Below are positions 7,807 through 16,504 of a DNA stretch of 64,000 nt, one piece after another. The stretch is from Hamadaea flava. GTDB taxonomy: Bacteria; Actinomycetota; Actinomycetes; Mycobacteriales; Micromonosporaceae. The notes below the pieces were generated by a model, which was not told where the DNA came from, made no database searches, and was given only the letters and a program-made list of their open reading frames with translations. Numbering within the stretch: the first letter of the stretch is position 1; every line of letters begins with the position of its first letter. The position numbers and the translations under genes are program-made. The stretch is from assembly GCF_024172085.1 (NCBI RefSeq), contig NZ_JAMZDZ010000001.1, forward strand, positions 4,030,001 through 4,094,000, given 5' to 3'.

Positions 7807-8946
7807 GTGGAACGCCGCACCCTCCTGAAAGCGACCGCCTTCGCCCCGCTGGCATCGACCAGCCGGCTCCAGCCGACCGGCCAGGGGACGGGGGAGAGCC
7901 AAGAAAGCGCAGTTCAGGCGCAGGGCCTGCCGTCGAGGCAGGCGATCCTCGACCAGGTACGCCTCGTCCAGACCTATTGGATCGGCACTCATCGAAACCC
8001 GGGTGACAACAAGTGGGCGAGAGCCACCTACTTCAGTGGGCACCAGGCTGCGTACCGGGCGACCGGTGAGAATCTGCGCTACGCCCAGAAGTGGTCTCAG
8101 CAGAACGCGTACGCCCTCAACGGCGGGACCACCACGCGCAATGCCGACAACCAGTGCGCCGGCCAGGCGTACTACGACCTGTTCGACATCGACCACGACG
8201 CGAGCCACTTGACGGCGATCAACGAGTCGATCCGGCTGATGGTGTTCGGGTCGAATCAGTCGAACAGCGACTGGTGGTGGTGCGACGCGCTGCACATGGC
8301 GATGCCAGTGTTCGCCCGCGTACGCACACACACCGGCGACCCGGCATACGGAGACAAGCTGTGGACGTTGTTCAGCTACACCAAGAACCTGCTGTGGGAC
8401 GCCGGTGACCACCTCTGGTACCGCGACGCGAACTACGTCTATCCGACGGGCGGCCAGTGCCTGTCCCCCAACGGGAAGAAGGTCTTCTGGTCGCGCGGCA
8501 ACGGTTGGGTGCTCGCCGGGCTGGCCAAGACGCACGCGCTCCTGCCGGTGTCGGATCCGCGCCGGGCCGACTACGCCGCCCTGTTCCAGCAGCACGCCGC
8601 CGGGCTGCTCCCGGTTCAAAGATCGGATGGCTTCTGGAACGTCAATCTCGCCGACCCGCTGCACCGGCCGGGGCCGGAGACTTCCGGAACCGCCTTCTTC
8701 ACCTTCGGGCTGGCGTACGGGATCCGGGCCGGGTTGCTCGATCCGACGATTTATCTGCCCGCCGCCACGAACGCGTGGAACGGGATGACCGCGGTCGCCG
8801 TACGCTCCGACGGCCTGCTCGGCTACGTCCAGGGCACCGGCGCGAACCCGGACTCGAGTCAACCGGTCACCTCGACCAGCACAGCCGACTTCGGCGTCGG
8901 CGCCTTCCTGCTGGCCGGAACGGAGTTGGCGAAGCTAACGAGTTAG
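7807..8946 (+). CDS. GH88/GH105-like unsaturated glucuronyl/rhamnogalacturonyl hydrolase, exported
   Basis: Glycosyl hydrolase of the (alpha/alpha)6-barrel GH88/GH105 type, which removes unsaturated uronic acids from oligosaccharides released by polysaccharide lyases. Visible family features include DWWWCDALHMAMPVFAR (residues near 160) with the catalytic-type Asp and FWSRGNGWVLAGLAK in the second half. The start is GTG 7807, 8 nt behind AAAGGA, giving 379 residues beginning VERRTLLKATAFAPLAS, a short twin-arginine-like signal (RRTLLK), so export by Tat is likely. No lyase or transporter gene is adjacent. Its 3' end overlaps the convergent MmcQ gene by 12 bp. Confidence 0.85.
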   Translation: MERRTLLKATAFAPLASTSRLQPTGQGTGESQESAVQAQGLPSRQAILDQVRLVQTYWIGTHRNPGDNKWARATYFSGHQAAYRATGENLRYAQKWSQQNAYALNGGTTTRNADNQCAGQAYYDLFDIDHDASHLTAINESIRLMVFGSNQSNSDWWWCDALHMAMPVFARVRTHTGDPAYGDKLWTLFSYTKNLLWDAGDHLWYRDANYVYPTGGQCLSPNGKKVFWSRGNGWVLAGLAKTHALLPVSDPRRADYAALFQQHAAGLLPVQRSDGFWNVNLADPLHRPGPETSGTAFFTFGLAYGIRAGLLDPTIYLPAATNAWNGMTAVAVRSDGLLGYVQGTGANPDSSQPVTSTSTADFGVGAFLLAGTELAKLTS

Positions 8947-9282
8947 CGGGACCAGGGCCGAGATCTTCTTCGGCACGCACATCCGCCACGCCTCGATGAT
9001 CAGCTCGGTCATCTCGTCCTCGTCGAGCGCGGCCAGCCGGGCGCGTACCCAGTTGAACCGCATGTCCGAGGGAATCGGCAGGAGAAACTTGTCCGGTTCT
9101 GCGGCCACCAGGGCTTCCCGCTCCTCCTTCGGGAAGCCGAAGCCGAGCAGGGTCTCGTCCGGCGTGATCGCGGCGTACACGATCTGGCCGACCCGGAACT
9201 TCACCTGGTCGCGGATCAGGTGCTCGCTGGTCCGCGGCAGCTCGCGGGCGACCGCGCGGATCTGGTCGACGGTGACCGGCAC
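8935..9282 (-). CDS. MmcQ/YjbR-family protein
   Basis: Small protein of 115 residues with the MmcQ/YjbR (CyaY-like double-wing) fold signature: KFRVGQIVYAAITPDETLLGFGFPKEEREALVAAEP (given here only as landmarks KFRVGQIVYA and GFGFPKEERE) and FNWVRARLAALDEDEMTELIIEAWR at the C-terminal end (landmarks WVRARLAALD and ELIIEAW). The family is often called DNA-binding, but its cellular role is not established. A GTG start lies 3 bp behind the stop of the NlpC/P60 gene, so it is the last gene of a minus-strand unit. Confidence 0.8.
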   Translation of the reverse strand: MPVTVDQIRAVARELPRTSEHLIRDQVKFRVGQIVYAAITPDETLLGFGFPKEEREALVAAEPDKFLLPIPSDMRFNWVRARLAALDEDEMTELIIEAWRMCVPKKISALVPLTR

Positions 9283-9285
9283 GGC

Positions 9286-10188
9286 TCAGCCCAGCAGCCG
9301 CCGCGCGGCGAACAGGTGACCGTGCCGGACCTCCGAGATCGGTCCGTCCAATGTGTCCCAGTCGGTCTGCGAGCAGTGCAGCATCGACGGCCAGCCGTCC
9401 ACGACGCCGGCACAGATACCCACGTGGTAGACGAAACCGGTGTCCGGCTTGCGGAAGAACATCAGGTCGCCGGCGGCGAGGTCGGCCAGCTCGACCGGCT
9501 CGCCGACCGCGTACTGGTCGGTCGCGTCGCGCGGGATCAGCTGCCCGAACCGCCGGTACAGCCCATAGGTCAACCCGGAACAGTCCAGACCGTGGGCGGT
9601 CACCCCGCCCGCGAGATACATCAGCCCGAGGAACTGCCGCCCTGTGCTCAACAACTGCTCCGCGCTGGGCAGGTCGCTTTCCGACGGGTACGCGCAAAGG
9701 TGCGCCCGGGGCAGGTAACCCGCACCGCCGCCGGGCAGATTCACCCGGGCCCAGTCCTCGTCGCCGCCCTGGACGGGCAGGATCGTCGCGAACGAGACGC
9801 CGTCGATCAGCGGCTCGCCGCCGGGCTCCGCGCGTACGCACGTCGTGGGAACGACGACGACGGCCTGTTCGCCGGTCTCCTCTGCTGGTGTGGCGAGCTG
9901 ACTCAGCGGCAGCCAGCCCGGGTAGCCGCGCGGATCCTTCCGGCACGACTGCGACGGGACGACGACCTGCGCCCACCCCTCCTTGACGTCGTCCACGAGG
10001 ACGGTGTCGCCGAGCAGGGCCTGGGTGTCGAGGCGGCCCCAGAGTTCGCGGCGCTCGTCGGGACCTTGCGCCGCCACCCAGGCGGCGACGTCGGCCGGCG
10101 CGGCCAGCGCGGGCGCGTCGAGTTCGCGGACGGCGTCTGGTGCCGTCCACAGTCCGGCGGCCGCGACGGCGACCTGCATCGTCTCCAC
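9286..10188 (-). CDS. NlpC/P60-family cysteine peptidase with SH3-like domains
   Basis: Probable gamma-D-glutamyl-diamino-acid endopeptidase acting on cell-wall peptides. The C-terminal third has the NlpC/P60 catalytic set: Cys in GLDCSGLTYGLY, His in FVYHVGICAG and a polar third residue in SMLHCSQ. The middle contains two SH3b-like segments (GWLPLSQL and AGYLPRAHL). No clear signal peptide is seen, so localisation is uncertain; relatives in actinomycetes process peptide stems or cytosolic muropeptides. I choose GTG 10188 because GGGGAGGA lies 5 nt upstream; an ATG at 10179 is the alternative. It follows the hydrolase gene by 14 bp. Confidence 0.85.
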   Translation of the reverse strand: METMQVAVAAAGLWTAPDAVRELDAPALAAPADVAAWVAAQGPDERRELWGRLDTQALLGDTVLVDDVKEGWAQVVVPSQSCRKDPRGYPGWLPLSQLATPAEETGEQAVVVVPTTCVRAEPGGEPLIDGVSFATILPVQGGDEDWARVNLPGGGAGYLPRAHLCAYPSESDLPSAEQLLSTGRQFLGLMYLAGGVTAHGLDCSGLTYGLYRRFGQLIPRDATDQYAVGEPVELADLAAGDLMFFRKPDTGFVYHVGICAGVVDGWPSMLHCSQTDWDTLDGPISEVRHGHLFAARRLLG

Positions 10189-10202
10189 TGTCGTCCTCCC
10201 CG

Positions 10203-10805
10203 TCAGCGAGCCCAGTCGTGTGAGCGTAGCCAGCCGACGACCGCCGCCGCCACGGCCGAAGGGTCCTTCCGCAGATCGTGCCGTTCGCCGGGGAGCACCA
10301 CGAGGTCGACCTCGGCCCGGGCGTCCGGTACACCGAACGGGTCCCGATCGCCGTTGACCACCAGTGTCGGCACCCCGGTGGCGAGTTCGTCGTCGCGGGT
10401 CTTCTCCGGCTTGCCGGGCGGATGCAGCGGGAAGGCGAGGGCGACCACGCCGGCCGCGCCGCTGTCCAAAGCGGTCCGGCAGGCGACCCGGGCTCCGCTG
10501 GACCGGCCGCCGACGAGCAGCGGAACCTTGATCCGAGCCGTACGCCGTAGGTGCGCCACCACGGCCAGCCAAGCCTCGTCGAGCTGCGGCGCCGGGGCGG
10601 GCGCCTTGCGTCCGGCGACCCGATAGGGCTGGGTGACGAGGGCGACCGCGACCCCGGCGGCGACCGCCGCCTCGGTCACGGCGGCGAGATCGGCCGAGCC
10701 GACGTCGCCGCCCGCACCGTGCCCCAGCAGGAGCCAGCTGCTGATCTTGCCTTTCGGCTTGACCGTCTCGGCGCGGGCCGGCCCGCGCGGCGTCTCGATC
10801 TCCAC
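10203..10805 (-). CDS. Alpha/beta hydrolase, dienelactone-hydrolase/Tex30-like
   Basis: Compact alpha/beta hydrolase of about 200 residues. An oxyanion loop HGAGGD follows strand 3 (SSWLLLGHGAGG), the nucleophile elbow is GGRSSGAR with Ser as nucleophile, Asp is in VNGDRDPFG, and the catalytic His is in PGERHDLRK. This matches the KANL3/Tex30-like family of small hydrolases of unknown substrate. The frame is open to 10871, but that extension crosses the palindrome at 10826-10884, so I place the start at GTG 10805. It heads an operon with the NlpC/P60 and MmcQ genes. Confidence 0.8.
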   Translation of the reverse strand: MEIETPRGPARAETVKPKGKISSWLLLGHGAGGDVGSADLAAVTEAAVAAGVAVALVTQPYRVAGRKAPAPAPQLDEAWLAVVAHLRRTARIKVPLLVGGRSSGARVACRTALDSGAAGVVALAFPLHPPGKPEKTRDDELATGVPTLVVNGDRDPFGVPDARAEVDLVVLPGERHDLRKDPSAVAAAVVGWLRSHDWAR

Positions 10806-10825
10806 CGCCCCTGTCCCCCTCAGCT

Positions 10826-10884
10826 GCAGATCACGGTTATGCCTGCCATTCTGAGTCAGGTTCAGCTGCATATCCGTGATCTGC
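10826..10884. terminator. Long-stem palindrome (family C, copy 1)
   Basis: Arms 10826-10842 and 10868-10884 (17 bp, one mismatch) read GCAGATCACGGTTATGC and its complement. It lies just behind the pspC stop and before the hydrolase start, so it probably ends the pspC transcript. There is no U-tract. Two related palindromes lie at 45075-45135 and 51381-51443. Confidence 0.7.
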
Positions 10885-10896
10885 GGGGAAAGAGCG

Positions 10897-11097
10897 TCAG
10901 CGCTCGTTCGGCATGATGATCCACAGCGCCAGGTAGATCAGCACCTGCGGGCCCGGCAGCAGGCACGACAGGACGAAGATGAGGCGCATCACGTTCGGCG
11001 AGATGCCGAACCGGCGGCCCAGCCCGGAGCAGACTCCGGCGATCCAGCGGTTGTCGCGCGGTCGGTAGAGGCGGCGAGGTGAGGTCGTCGTTGTCAT
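10897..11097 (-). CDS. PspC-domain membrane protein
   Basis: Small 66-residue PspC-domain protein. The domain signature is RLYRPRDNRWIAGVCSGLG (residues 9-27), followed by one membrane segment, LIFVLSCLLPGPQVLIYLALW (quoted landmarks LIFVLSCLL and LIYLALWIIMP). PspC proteins sense or respond to envelope stress; in actinomycetes they often stand alone, as here, without pspA. It begins with ATG 11097, 6 nt behind a TACCGT hexamer at 11104-11109 on the minus strand, and so is likely to be a leaderless monocistronic gene closed by the palindrome behind it. Confidence 0.88.
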   Translation of the reverse strand: MTTTTSPRRLYRPRDNRWIAGVCSGLGRRFGISPNVMRLIFVLSCLLPGPQVLIYLALWIIMPNER

Positions 11098-11103
11098 GCC
11101 TCA

Positions 11104-11109
11104 ACGGTA
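11104..11109 (-). promoter_or_regulatory. Candidate -10 box of a leaderless pspC transcript
   Basis: TACCGT on the minus strand ends 6 nt before the pspC ATG. Confidence 0.4.
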
Positions 11110-11194
11110 GGTACGCCGATCTCCTCAGCCCTCCGCCGTCGGACGGATCTTGTGATTCGAATCCCGTAGGGGCGTCCCGGAGCGTCCGGCGCGC

Positions 11195-11227
11195 TATATT
11201 TTCTTGCGTATGCATCTAAGACGGGAG
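11195..11227 (+). promoter_or_regulatory. Promoter and ribosome site before the flavin reductase gene
   Basis: An AT-rich patch with TATATT (11195-11200) as a good -10 candidate is followed by GGGAG near 11223-11227, 8 nt before ATG 11236. Here a normal leader with Shine-Dalgarno is present. I could not assign a -35. Confidence 0.4.
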
Positions 11228-11235
11228 TCCTGCCG

Positions 11236-11850
11236 ATGAGTGCGCGCCGCTTCCTCTTCCTCCTCGCCAGCACCCGGGAGAACGGAAACACCGAGGTCAT
11301 GGCGCGGCACGCGGCGGCGTACCTGCCGGTCGGCGTCGAGCAGCAATGGCTGCGGCTGATCGACCATCCGCTGCCCGACTTCACCGACGTACGCCATGAG
11401 GGCGCCGGGGTCTACCCCGAGCCGGAGGGTCACGCCCGGACGCTGATGGACGCGACGCTCGCCGCGACCGACGTCGTGATCGCCTCGCCGCTCTACTGGT
11501 ACAGCATCTCCACGCCGGCCAAGCGGTACATGGATCACTGGTCGGGCTGGATGCGCGTACCGGGCGTCGGCTTCAAGGACCGCATGCGGAGCAAGACGTT
11601 CTGGGGTGTGACGGCGGTCAGCCACGAGGACTTCAGCCGGGCCGAACCGCTGATCGGGACCCTGCGGCTGTCGGCCGAGTACTTCGGGGCGCGCTTCGGC
11701 GGCGTCCTGCTCGGCTACGGCAACCGCCCCGGCGACGCGCTTGACGACGCCCCGGGTCTGGAACGGGCCCGCACGTTCTTCGCCGGAGAGCCGGCGATCG
11801 CCACGACCCGGCTCGCCTCACCGAAGCGTACGCAGGTCATCCACGCGTAA
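11236..11850 (+). CDS. NAD(P)H-dependent FMN reductase-like flavoprotein
   Basis: Flavodoxin-fold oxidoreductase of 204 residues. The phosphate-binding loop for FMN is ASTRENGNTEVM near residues 11-22, and the ASPLYWYSISTPAKRYMDHW segment (residues 78-97) is the isoalloxazine-binding loop of the NADPH-dependent FMN reductase/WrbA-like group. Likely electron transfer from NAD(P)H to FMN, quinones or xenobiotics in the cytosol. It stops 3 bp from the convergent alpha/beta hydrolase gene, with no terminator between them. Confidence 0.85.
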   Translation: MSARRFLFLLASTRENGNTEVMARHAAAYLPVGVEQQWLRLIDHPLPDFTDVRHEGAGVYPEPEGHARTLMDATLAATDVVIASPLYWYSISTPAKRYMDHWSGWMRVPGVGFKDRMRSKTFWGVTAVSHEDFSRAEPLIGTLRLSAEYFGARFGGVLLGYGNRPGDALDDAPGLERARTFFAGEPAIATTRLASPKRTQVIHA

Positions 11851-11853
11851 GAC

Positions 11854-12720
11854 TCAGAGCCGGGTGAGCCAGGGCCGGATCTCGTCGGCGACCTGCTCGG
11901 GCACCTCGATCTGCGGGGTGTGCCCGGCGTTCAGCTCGACGTAGTGCCATTGTGGATGGGCGGCCGAGGTCGCCCGCGCCGACTCGATGGGCACCAGCCG
12001 GTCGTGTACGCCGTGGATGAGCAGCACCGGCTGGGTCAGCCCGGCCATCCGGCGGCGATGCTCGGACCGGCCGACACCCCGCAGGATCGACCGAGCAGCC
12101 TCCAAATAGGACTCCGCCCGGCGTGGCTGCGTCGCACGGCGCTCCTCCAACGCGATTCCGGCCGTGACGATCTCCGGCGGAATCCGGGACAGGTCGGAGA
12201 AGCACAGCGCCAGCACGTGGCCGACCCGATCCTTGACCGGCACCCGGGCCAGCCGACGGCGTAAGGACCATTCGCCGAGACCCGGGATAGCGTGGACGGC
12301 GAACTGCTTGCGTACCACAGGATCGACGCGCGCGCCTTCGGCCAGCGGCAGCGTCGGGTCGACCAGCGCGAGTGCGCGTACCTTGGCCGGGTCTCGGGCC
12401 GCGGCGAGGATGCTCACCATGCCGCCCATCGAGTTGCCGACGAGCACCACCGGCTCCCGGACGACCTCGTCGAGGAAGCGCACCAGCAGCTCCGCGTTGG
12501 CCCCCACACTCGTACGCCGTCCATGCGGTTCGGTCAGCCCGAAGCCGGCCAGGTCGAGGGCGTACCCGCGTACCTGGTCGCCGAGCAGCGGCGCGAGCCG
12601 GGTCCAGTTGAGGTGCGAGCCGCCGAGGCCGTGCACGTAGACGACGGCCGGCCCGTCGGCGGGACCGCCGAAGTCGACGTAGTGCACCGCGCCCGCGAGG
12701 TCGACCGTGTGGCTGTTCAT
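11854..12720 (-). CDS. Alpha/beta-fold hydrolase of the acyl-CoA cluster
   Basis: Classic alpha/beta hydrolase of 288 residues. Oxyanion-hole loop [11 protein letters not shown], nucleophile elbow GNSMGGM (Ser), acid Asp in HGVHDRLVP and catalytic His in NAGHTPQI are all present. It could act as an ester or thioester hydrolase; the substrate is unknown. Its ATG overlaps the stop of the upstream acyl-CoA dehydrogenase (ATGA), so it is the last gene of the catabolic operon. The frame is open further upstream, but the overlap and a typical N-terminus ([20 protein letters not shown] region) fix the start at 12720. Confidence 0.87.
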   Translation of the reverse strand: MNSHTVDLAGAVHYVDFGGPADGPAVVYVHGLGGSHLNWTRLAPLLGDQVRGYALDLAGFGLTEPHGRRTSVGANAELLVRFLDEVVREPVVLVGNSMGGMVSILAAARDPAKVRALALVDPTLPLAEGARVDPVVRKQFAVHAIPGLGEWSLRRRLARVPVKDRVGHVLALCFSDLSRIPPEIVTAGIALEERRATQPRRAESYLEAARSILRGVGRSEHRRRMAGLTQPVLLIHGVHDRLVPIESARATSAAHPQWHYVELNAGHTPQIEVPEQVADEIRPWLTRL

Positions 12721-13943
12721 CGCGGTGCTCCGTGCTTGCGGAGTTCCCGCTTGGCCAGCGAAGCCTTGTGCACCTCGTCCGGGCCGTCGGCCAGGCGCAG
12801 CGTACGCGCGGCCGCCCACATCTGGGCCAGCGGGAAGTCCTGGCTGACGCCTCCGCCGCCGTGCACCTGGATCGCCTTGTCCAGCACCCATTCCGTCATC
12901 TGCGGCACCGCGATCTTGATCGCCTGGATCTCGGTGTGTGCGCCCTTGTTGCCGACGGTGTCCATCAGCCACGCGGTCTTGAGGACCAGCAGCCGGGCCT
13001 GCTCGATGCGTACGCGAGCCTCGGCGATCCACTCGCCGACCACGCCTTGGGCCGCCAGCGGCTTGCCGAAGGCGACCCGGTCGACGGCGCGGCGGCACAT
13101 CTCCTCCAGGGCCCGTTCGGCCATGCCGATCAGGCGCATGCAGTGATGAATCCGCCCCGGGCCCAGGCGCGCCTGCGCGATGGCGAATCCGTCGCCCTCA
13201 CCGGCGATCAAGTTCTCCGCTGGTACGCGTACCCCTTGGAACCGGATCTCGGCGTGACCACCGTGCCAGCCGTCGTCGTAGCCGAAGACTCGCATGCCCC
13301 GCTTGATCTCGACCCCGGGCGTGGCCCGGGGGACGAGGATCATGCTCTGCTGGCGATGCCGTTCGGCGGACGGGTCGGTCTTGCCCATCACGATGAAGAT
13401 CTCGCAGTTCGGGTTCATCGCGCCGGACGACCACCATTTGTGCCCGGTGATGACGTACTCGTCGCCGTCGCGCTCGATCCGCGTGGCGATGTTGGTCGCG
13501 TCGGAGGACGCGACCTCGGGCTCGGTCATGCAGAACGCCGAGCGGATCTCGCCGTCGAGCAGCGGCCGCAGCCAGCGTTCCTGCTGGACCGGCGTGCCGA
13601 ACATGCTGAGGACTTCCATGTTGCCGGTGTCGGGGGCGTTGCAGTTGCACGCCTCCGGGGCCAGGTGCGGGCTGCGCCCCATGATCTCGGCGAGCGGCGC
13701 GTATTGCAGGTTCGTCAGCCCCGCGCCGAACTTGTCGTCCGGCAGCCTGTGATTCCATGCCAGAGGCATTAGGTTCCACAGACCGCGCCGCCGGGCCTCG
13801 GCCTTCAGCGCCGCCATCACCGGCGGTGCCGACCAGCCGTCCTCTTCGGACACAGCGGCCTCGGCCGGATAGACGTACGCCGCCATGAAGTCGAGCAGTT
13901 CGGCGCGCAGCCGCTCGGTCGTCTCGTCGTAACCGAACTCCAT
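12717..13943 (-). CDS. ACAD10/11-type acyl-CoA dehydrogenase homologue
   Basis: FAD-dependent acyl-CoA dehydrogenase fold, 408 residues: the flavin segment [16 protein letters not shown] and HKWWSSGAM are clear. The position that holds the catalytic Glu in normal dehydrogenases (YEGT) reads LADGPDEVH here, with Asp386 in its place, the signature of the ACAD10/ACAD11 and LvaC group. Characterised members of that group act with an APH-fold kinase: 4-hydroxyacyl-CoA is phosphorylated and the dehydrogenase-fold enzyme then eliminates phosphate to give an enoyl-CoA. The kinase gene lies immediately upstream with a 1-bp gap, which supports this role by inference. Plain dehydrogenation is the alternative. 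Confidence 0.9.
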   Translation of the reverse strand: MEFGYDETTERLRAELLDFMAAYVYPAEAAVSEEDGWSAPPVMAALKAEARRRGLWNLMPLAWNHRLPDDKFGAGLTNLQYAPLAEIMGRSPHLAPEACNCNAPDTGNMEVLSMFGTPVQQERWLRPLLDGEIRSAFCMTEPEVASSDATNIATRIERDGDEYVITGHKWWSSGAMNPNCEIFIVMGKTDPSAERHRQQSMILVPRATPGVEIKRGMRVFGYDDGWHGGHAEIRFQGVRVPAENLIAGEGDGFAIAQARLGPGRIHHCMRLIGMAERALEEMCRRAVDRVAFGKPLAAQGVVGEWIAEARVRIEQARLLVLKTAWLMDTVGNKGAHTEIQAIKIAVPQMTEWVLDKAIQVHGGGGVSQDFPLAQMWAAARTLRLADGPDEVHKASLAKRELRKHGAPR

Positions 13944-13944
13944 G

Positions 13945-14958
13945 TCAGGCCTCTCTCAGCTGCCGGAGCCCGGCGTCCACCAGCTGCGGAACCATCGCGC
14001 CCACCTGGTCGAACCCGGTGCCGACGGTCTGCCCGGCGAGGTGCCGGTAGTGGATGCCCTCCAGGATCACGGCGATCTTGAAGTACGCGAACGCGAGGTA
14101 CCAGCCGAGACCCTCGGCGAAGGGGCGGCGCTCGGCGTACCGCCGAGTGAGGTCCGCACTGGTCGGCAGGGCGCCCGCCGGAGCCGCCTCGCCGAAGAGG
14201 CCGGTCGGCCGCAGCCAGAGATCCCAGTACACAAGGGACAGCCCAAGGTCGGCGAGCGGATCGCCGAGGGTTGCCATCTCCCAGTCCAGCACGGCCACGA
14301 TCTGGTCCTGGCCGTTCACGATGACGTTGTCGAGCCGGAAGTCGCCGTGGACGATCCCCGCCCCGCTCTCGGCCGGAATCCCGGCGGTCAGCAGTTCGAA
14401 GAGCTCGTCGACGCCGGGCAGCTCCCGGCTGCGCGAGGCGTCCAGCTGCTGCTTCCAGCGGCGTACCTGGCGCTGGAGGTAGCCGTCGGGCCGGCCGAAG
14501 TCGCCGAGTCCGACCGCGGCGGGGTCGACGGTGTGCAGGTCGGCGAGCACGTCCACCAGCGAGAAGGCGAGCGCATGCGCCCGGTCCCGGCCGAGGGCGG
14601 CGGCCTGCGCGGCGGTCCGGTAGATCGTCCCGGGGACGTCCTGCATGACGTAGAACGGAGCCTCGTCCGCGGTCTCCGCCTCACAGAAGGCGATCGCCGC
14701 CGGCACCGGTACGCGAGTCGCACCGAGCGCGCTGATCACCCGGTACTCCCGGCTCATGTCGTGGGCGGTCCGCAGCACGTGGCCCAGCGGCGGCCGGCGG
14801 ACGACCCAGGTGGTGACGCCGTCGCCGACCCGATAGGTCAGGTTGGACTTGCCGCCCTGGATCAGCTCACCGCTCAACGGGCCGTGGACGAGGCCGGGGC
14901 GTACGCGGTCGAGGCACGCCTGGAGCCGATCGAGGTCCAGACCTGTGGGCTCGGTCAT
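13945..14958 (-). CDS. APH-fold phosphotransferase, ACAD10/11 kinase-domain or LvaA type
   Basis: Aminoglycoside-phosphotransferase-fold kinase, 337 residues. Visible kinase features are the Gly-rich loop [11 protein letters not shown] (34-44), VVRRPP at the ATP-lysine strand, the catalytic loop HGDFRLDN (204-211, Asp206) and the metal-binding LDWE (Asp225). Such proteins are often labelled aminoglycoside kinases or even FadE36, but relatives fused to or paired with ACAD10/11 phosphorylate the 4-hydroxy group of acyl-CoAs. The gene sits between the quinone oxidoreductase (4-bp overlap) and the ACAD10/11-like gene, which makes antibiotic resistance unlikely. Confidence 0.88.
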   Translation of the reverse strand: MTEPTGLDLDRLQACLDRVRPGLVHGPLSGELIQGGKSNLTYRVGDGVTTWVVRRPPLGHVLRTAHDMSREYRVISALGATRVPVPAAIAFCEAETADEAPFYVMQDVPGTIYRTAAQAAALGRDRAHALAFSLVDVLADLHTVDPAAVGLGDFGRPDGYLQRQVRRWKQQLDASRSRELPGVDELFELLTAGIPAESGAGIVHGDFRLDNVIVNGQDQIVAVLDWEMATLGDPLADLGLSLVYWDLWLRPTGLFGEAAPAGALPTSADLTRRYAERRPFAEGLGWYLAFAYFKIAVILEGIHYRHLAGQTVGTGFDQVGAMVPQLVDAGLRQLREA

Positions 14959-15935
14959 GGGGTGATCACCACCCGGCCCACGGTGTCGCCCGCGCCCAAC
15001 CGGGTCAAGCCGTCGACGGCGGCCGCCAGCGGCAGGACCTCGCTGACGAGCGGCCGGATCGCTCCCGTCGCCGCCAGGTCCAGCAACGCCCGGTGCGCCT
15101 GGCTGACCACGGCCGGGTCGAGCTGCCGATACAGCCCCCAGTGGACGCCGACGATCGAGTAGTTCTTGATCAGGGCGTGGTTCAGCGGCGGGGCGGGAAC
15201 AGTGCCGCCCGCGAAGCCGATCACCAGAATCCGGCCCTCGAACGCGACACAGCGCGCCGAGCCGGCGTACGCGTCGCCGCCGACCGGGTCGTAGACGACA
15301 TCCGCGCCCCGGCCGCCGGTCGCCTCCTTCACCACCGCGACGAAGTCCTGCTCACGGCGGTCGATCACGAGGTCGGCCCCGAGTTTCGTGGCGACCTCGG
15401 CCTTCGCGGGTCCGCCGACGACGGCGATGACCCGCGCCCCGGCCGCCTTGCCCAGTTGCACCGCGGCGCTGCCGACCCCACCGGCGGCGGCGTGCACGAG
15501 CAGCGTCTCTCCCGTTTGGAGCTGAGCACGCCGGTGCAGCGCCACGAACCCCGTCTGGTACGCGATGTGCAGCGCGGCGGCCTCGGCGTCGGTCAGCGAC
15601 TCCGGGGCGGGGAAGGCGTCGACGGCGTCGAGGATCGCCACCTCGGCCAGCCCACCAGTGGGCAGCGCCGGCGTACCGATGATCCGCTCGCCGACCTGCC
15701 GATCGACGCCCTCGCCGACGGCGATCACCTCGCCGCACAGTTCGACGCCCGGGGTGAACGGCAGCGGCGGGCGTACCTGGTAGTGGCCCCGACACAGCAG
15801 CACGTCCGGGAAGTTCAGGGCGCTCGCGCGTACGCGGACGGCCAGCTGGCCGGGACCGGGCTGCGGCTCCGGCACGTCGACGAGATCGAGGGCGTCGGCC
15901 GGCTCACCGAGCCGCGTTACCTGCCAGGCCCTCAC
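14955..15935 (-). CDS. NADPH:quinone oxidoreductase-like MDR enzyme
   Basis: Medium-chain dehydrogenase/reductase of the quinone oxidoreductase branch, 326 residues. An N-terminal GroES-like domain (ALNFPDVLLCRGHYQ, PFTPGVELCGEV) is followed by the nucleotide-binding motif AAAGGVGSAAVQLGKAAGA. Structural-zinc cysteines are absent, as in QOR. In this operon it may reduce an enoyl-CoA or keto intermediate instead of a quinone; the sequence does not decide. GTG 15935 overlaps the MaoC stop by 4 bp and the 3' end overlaps the kinase gene by 4 bp. The same frame is open back to about 17183, but that is a shadow of the SDR gene. Confidence 0.88.
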   Translation of the reverse strand: MRAWQVTRLGEPADALDLVDVPEPQPGPGQLAVRVRASALNFPDVLLCRGHYQVRPPLPFTPGVELCGEVIAVGEGVDRQVGERIIGTPALPTGGLAEVAILDAVDAFPAPESLTDAEAAALHIAYQTGFVALHRRAQLQTGETLLVHAAAGGVGSAAVQLGKAAGARVIAVVGGPAKAEVATKLGADLVIDRREQDFVAVVKEATGGRGADVVYDPVGGDAYAGSARCVAFEGRILVIGFAGGTVPAPPLNHALIKNYSIVGVHWGLYRQLDPAVVSQAHRALLDLAATGAIRPLVSEVLPLAAAVDGLTRLGAGDTVGRVVITP

Positions 15936-16375
15936 AGGTACACCCGCGTCACGGTCTCGGCGACGCAGACCGGCTTGTCGCCGCCCTCCCGTTCGACGGT
16001 GACGACGCTGACGAGCTGCGCCCCACCGGCCACGTCGGTCACCTCGACGAGCTTGACCTCCGCCCGTACCCGTGAGTTCACCGGCAGCGGAGCGGGGAAC
16101 CGCACCTTGTTCAAGCCGTAGTTGACCGCCATGCGTACGCCGTCGACCCGGACCAGCGGCCCGACCAGCACGGGCAGCAGCGACAAGGTGAGATAGCCGT
16201 GCGCGATGGTGGTGCCGAACGGACCGGCCGCCGCCCGCTCCGGGTCCACGTGGATCCACTGGCTGTCCCCGGTCGCCTCGGCGAACCGGTCGATGCGCTC
16301 CTGATCGACGGTCAGCCAGTCGCTGTGGCCCAGGACGGAGCCGGCCGCCTTCCGCAGATCGTCCAGAGTAGCCAT
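15932..16375 (-). CDS. MaoC-family (R)-enoyl-CoA hydratase
   Basis: Single hot-dog-domain MaoC protein of 147 residues. The hydratase-2 motif is seen as FAEATGDSQWIHVDPERA with the catalytic Asp and His pair (GD and IHVD), and FGTTIAHGYLTLSLLP follows. It is likely to hydrate trans-2-enoyl-CoA to (R)-3-hydroxyacyl-CoA in the cytosol. It is the first gene downstream of the palindrome at 16405-16467 and overlaps the next gene by 4 bp, so read-through from the SDR promoter or a separate start must supply its transcript. Confidence 0.9.
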   Translation of the reverse strand: MATLDDLRKAAGSVLGHSDWLTVDQERIDRFAEATGDSQWIHVDPERAAAGPFGTTIAHGYLTLSLLPVLVGPLVRVDGVRMAVNYGLNKVRFPAPLPVNSRVRAEVKLVEVTDVAGGAQLVSVVTVEREGGDKPVCVAETVTRVYL

Positions 16376-16404
16376 GCGTTCCTCCCGATGTGCCGTTTGC
16401 AGGG

Positions 16405-16467
16405 CGCTGGATCAGGGTTCCCGGTCGAATCTTGGGCCAAGATTCGACCCAGAACCCTGATCCAGCG
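16405..16467. terminator. Long-stem palindrome (family B, copy 1)
   Basis: Arms of 31 bp with two mismatches begin CGCTGGATCAGGGTTC and meet around a one-base loop. It lies between the SDR stop and the MaoC start. A partial extra arm (CTGATCCAGCGGGGAAAG) follows to about 16493. It probably terminates or attenuates transcription between SDR and MaoC. A copy with related arms lies at 40938-41001. Confidence 0.75.
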
Positions 16468-16504
16468 GGGAAAGCTGATCCAGCGGGGAAAGCGAGAACG
16501 TGGG

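Noticed and set aside
11150-11185. tRNA T-arm or phage attachment site (TTCGAATCCCG at 11157-11167)
   Set aside because: The T-loop-like word has no pairing stem and no tRNA body; no integrase is near.
13945-14958. Aminoglycoside resistance gene
   Set aside because: The APH fold is present, but the gene is embedded in an acyl-CoA operon next to an ACAD10/11-type partner.
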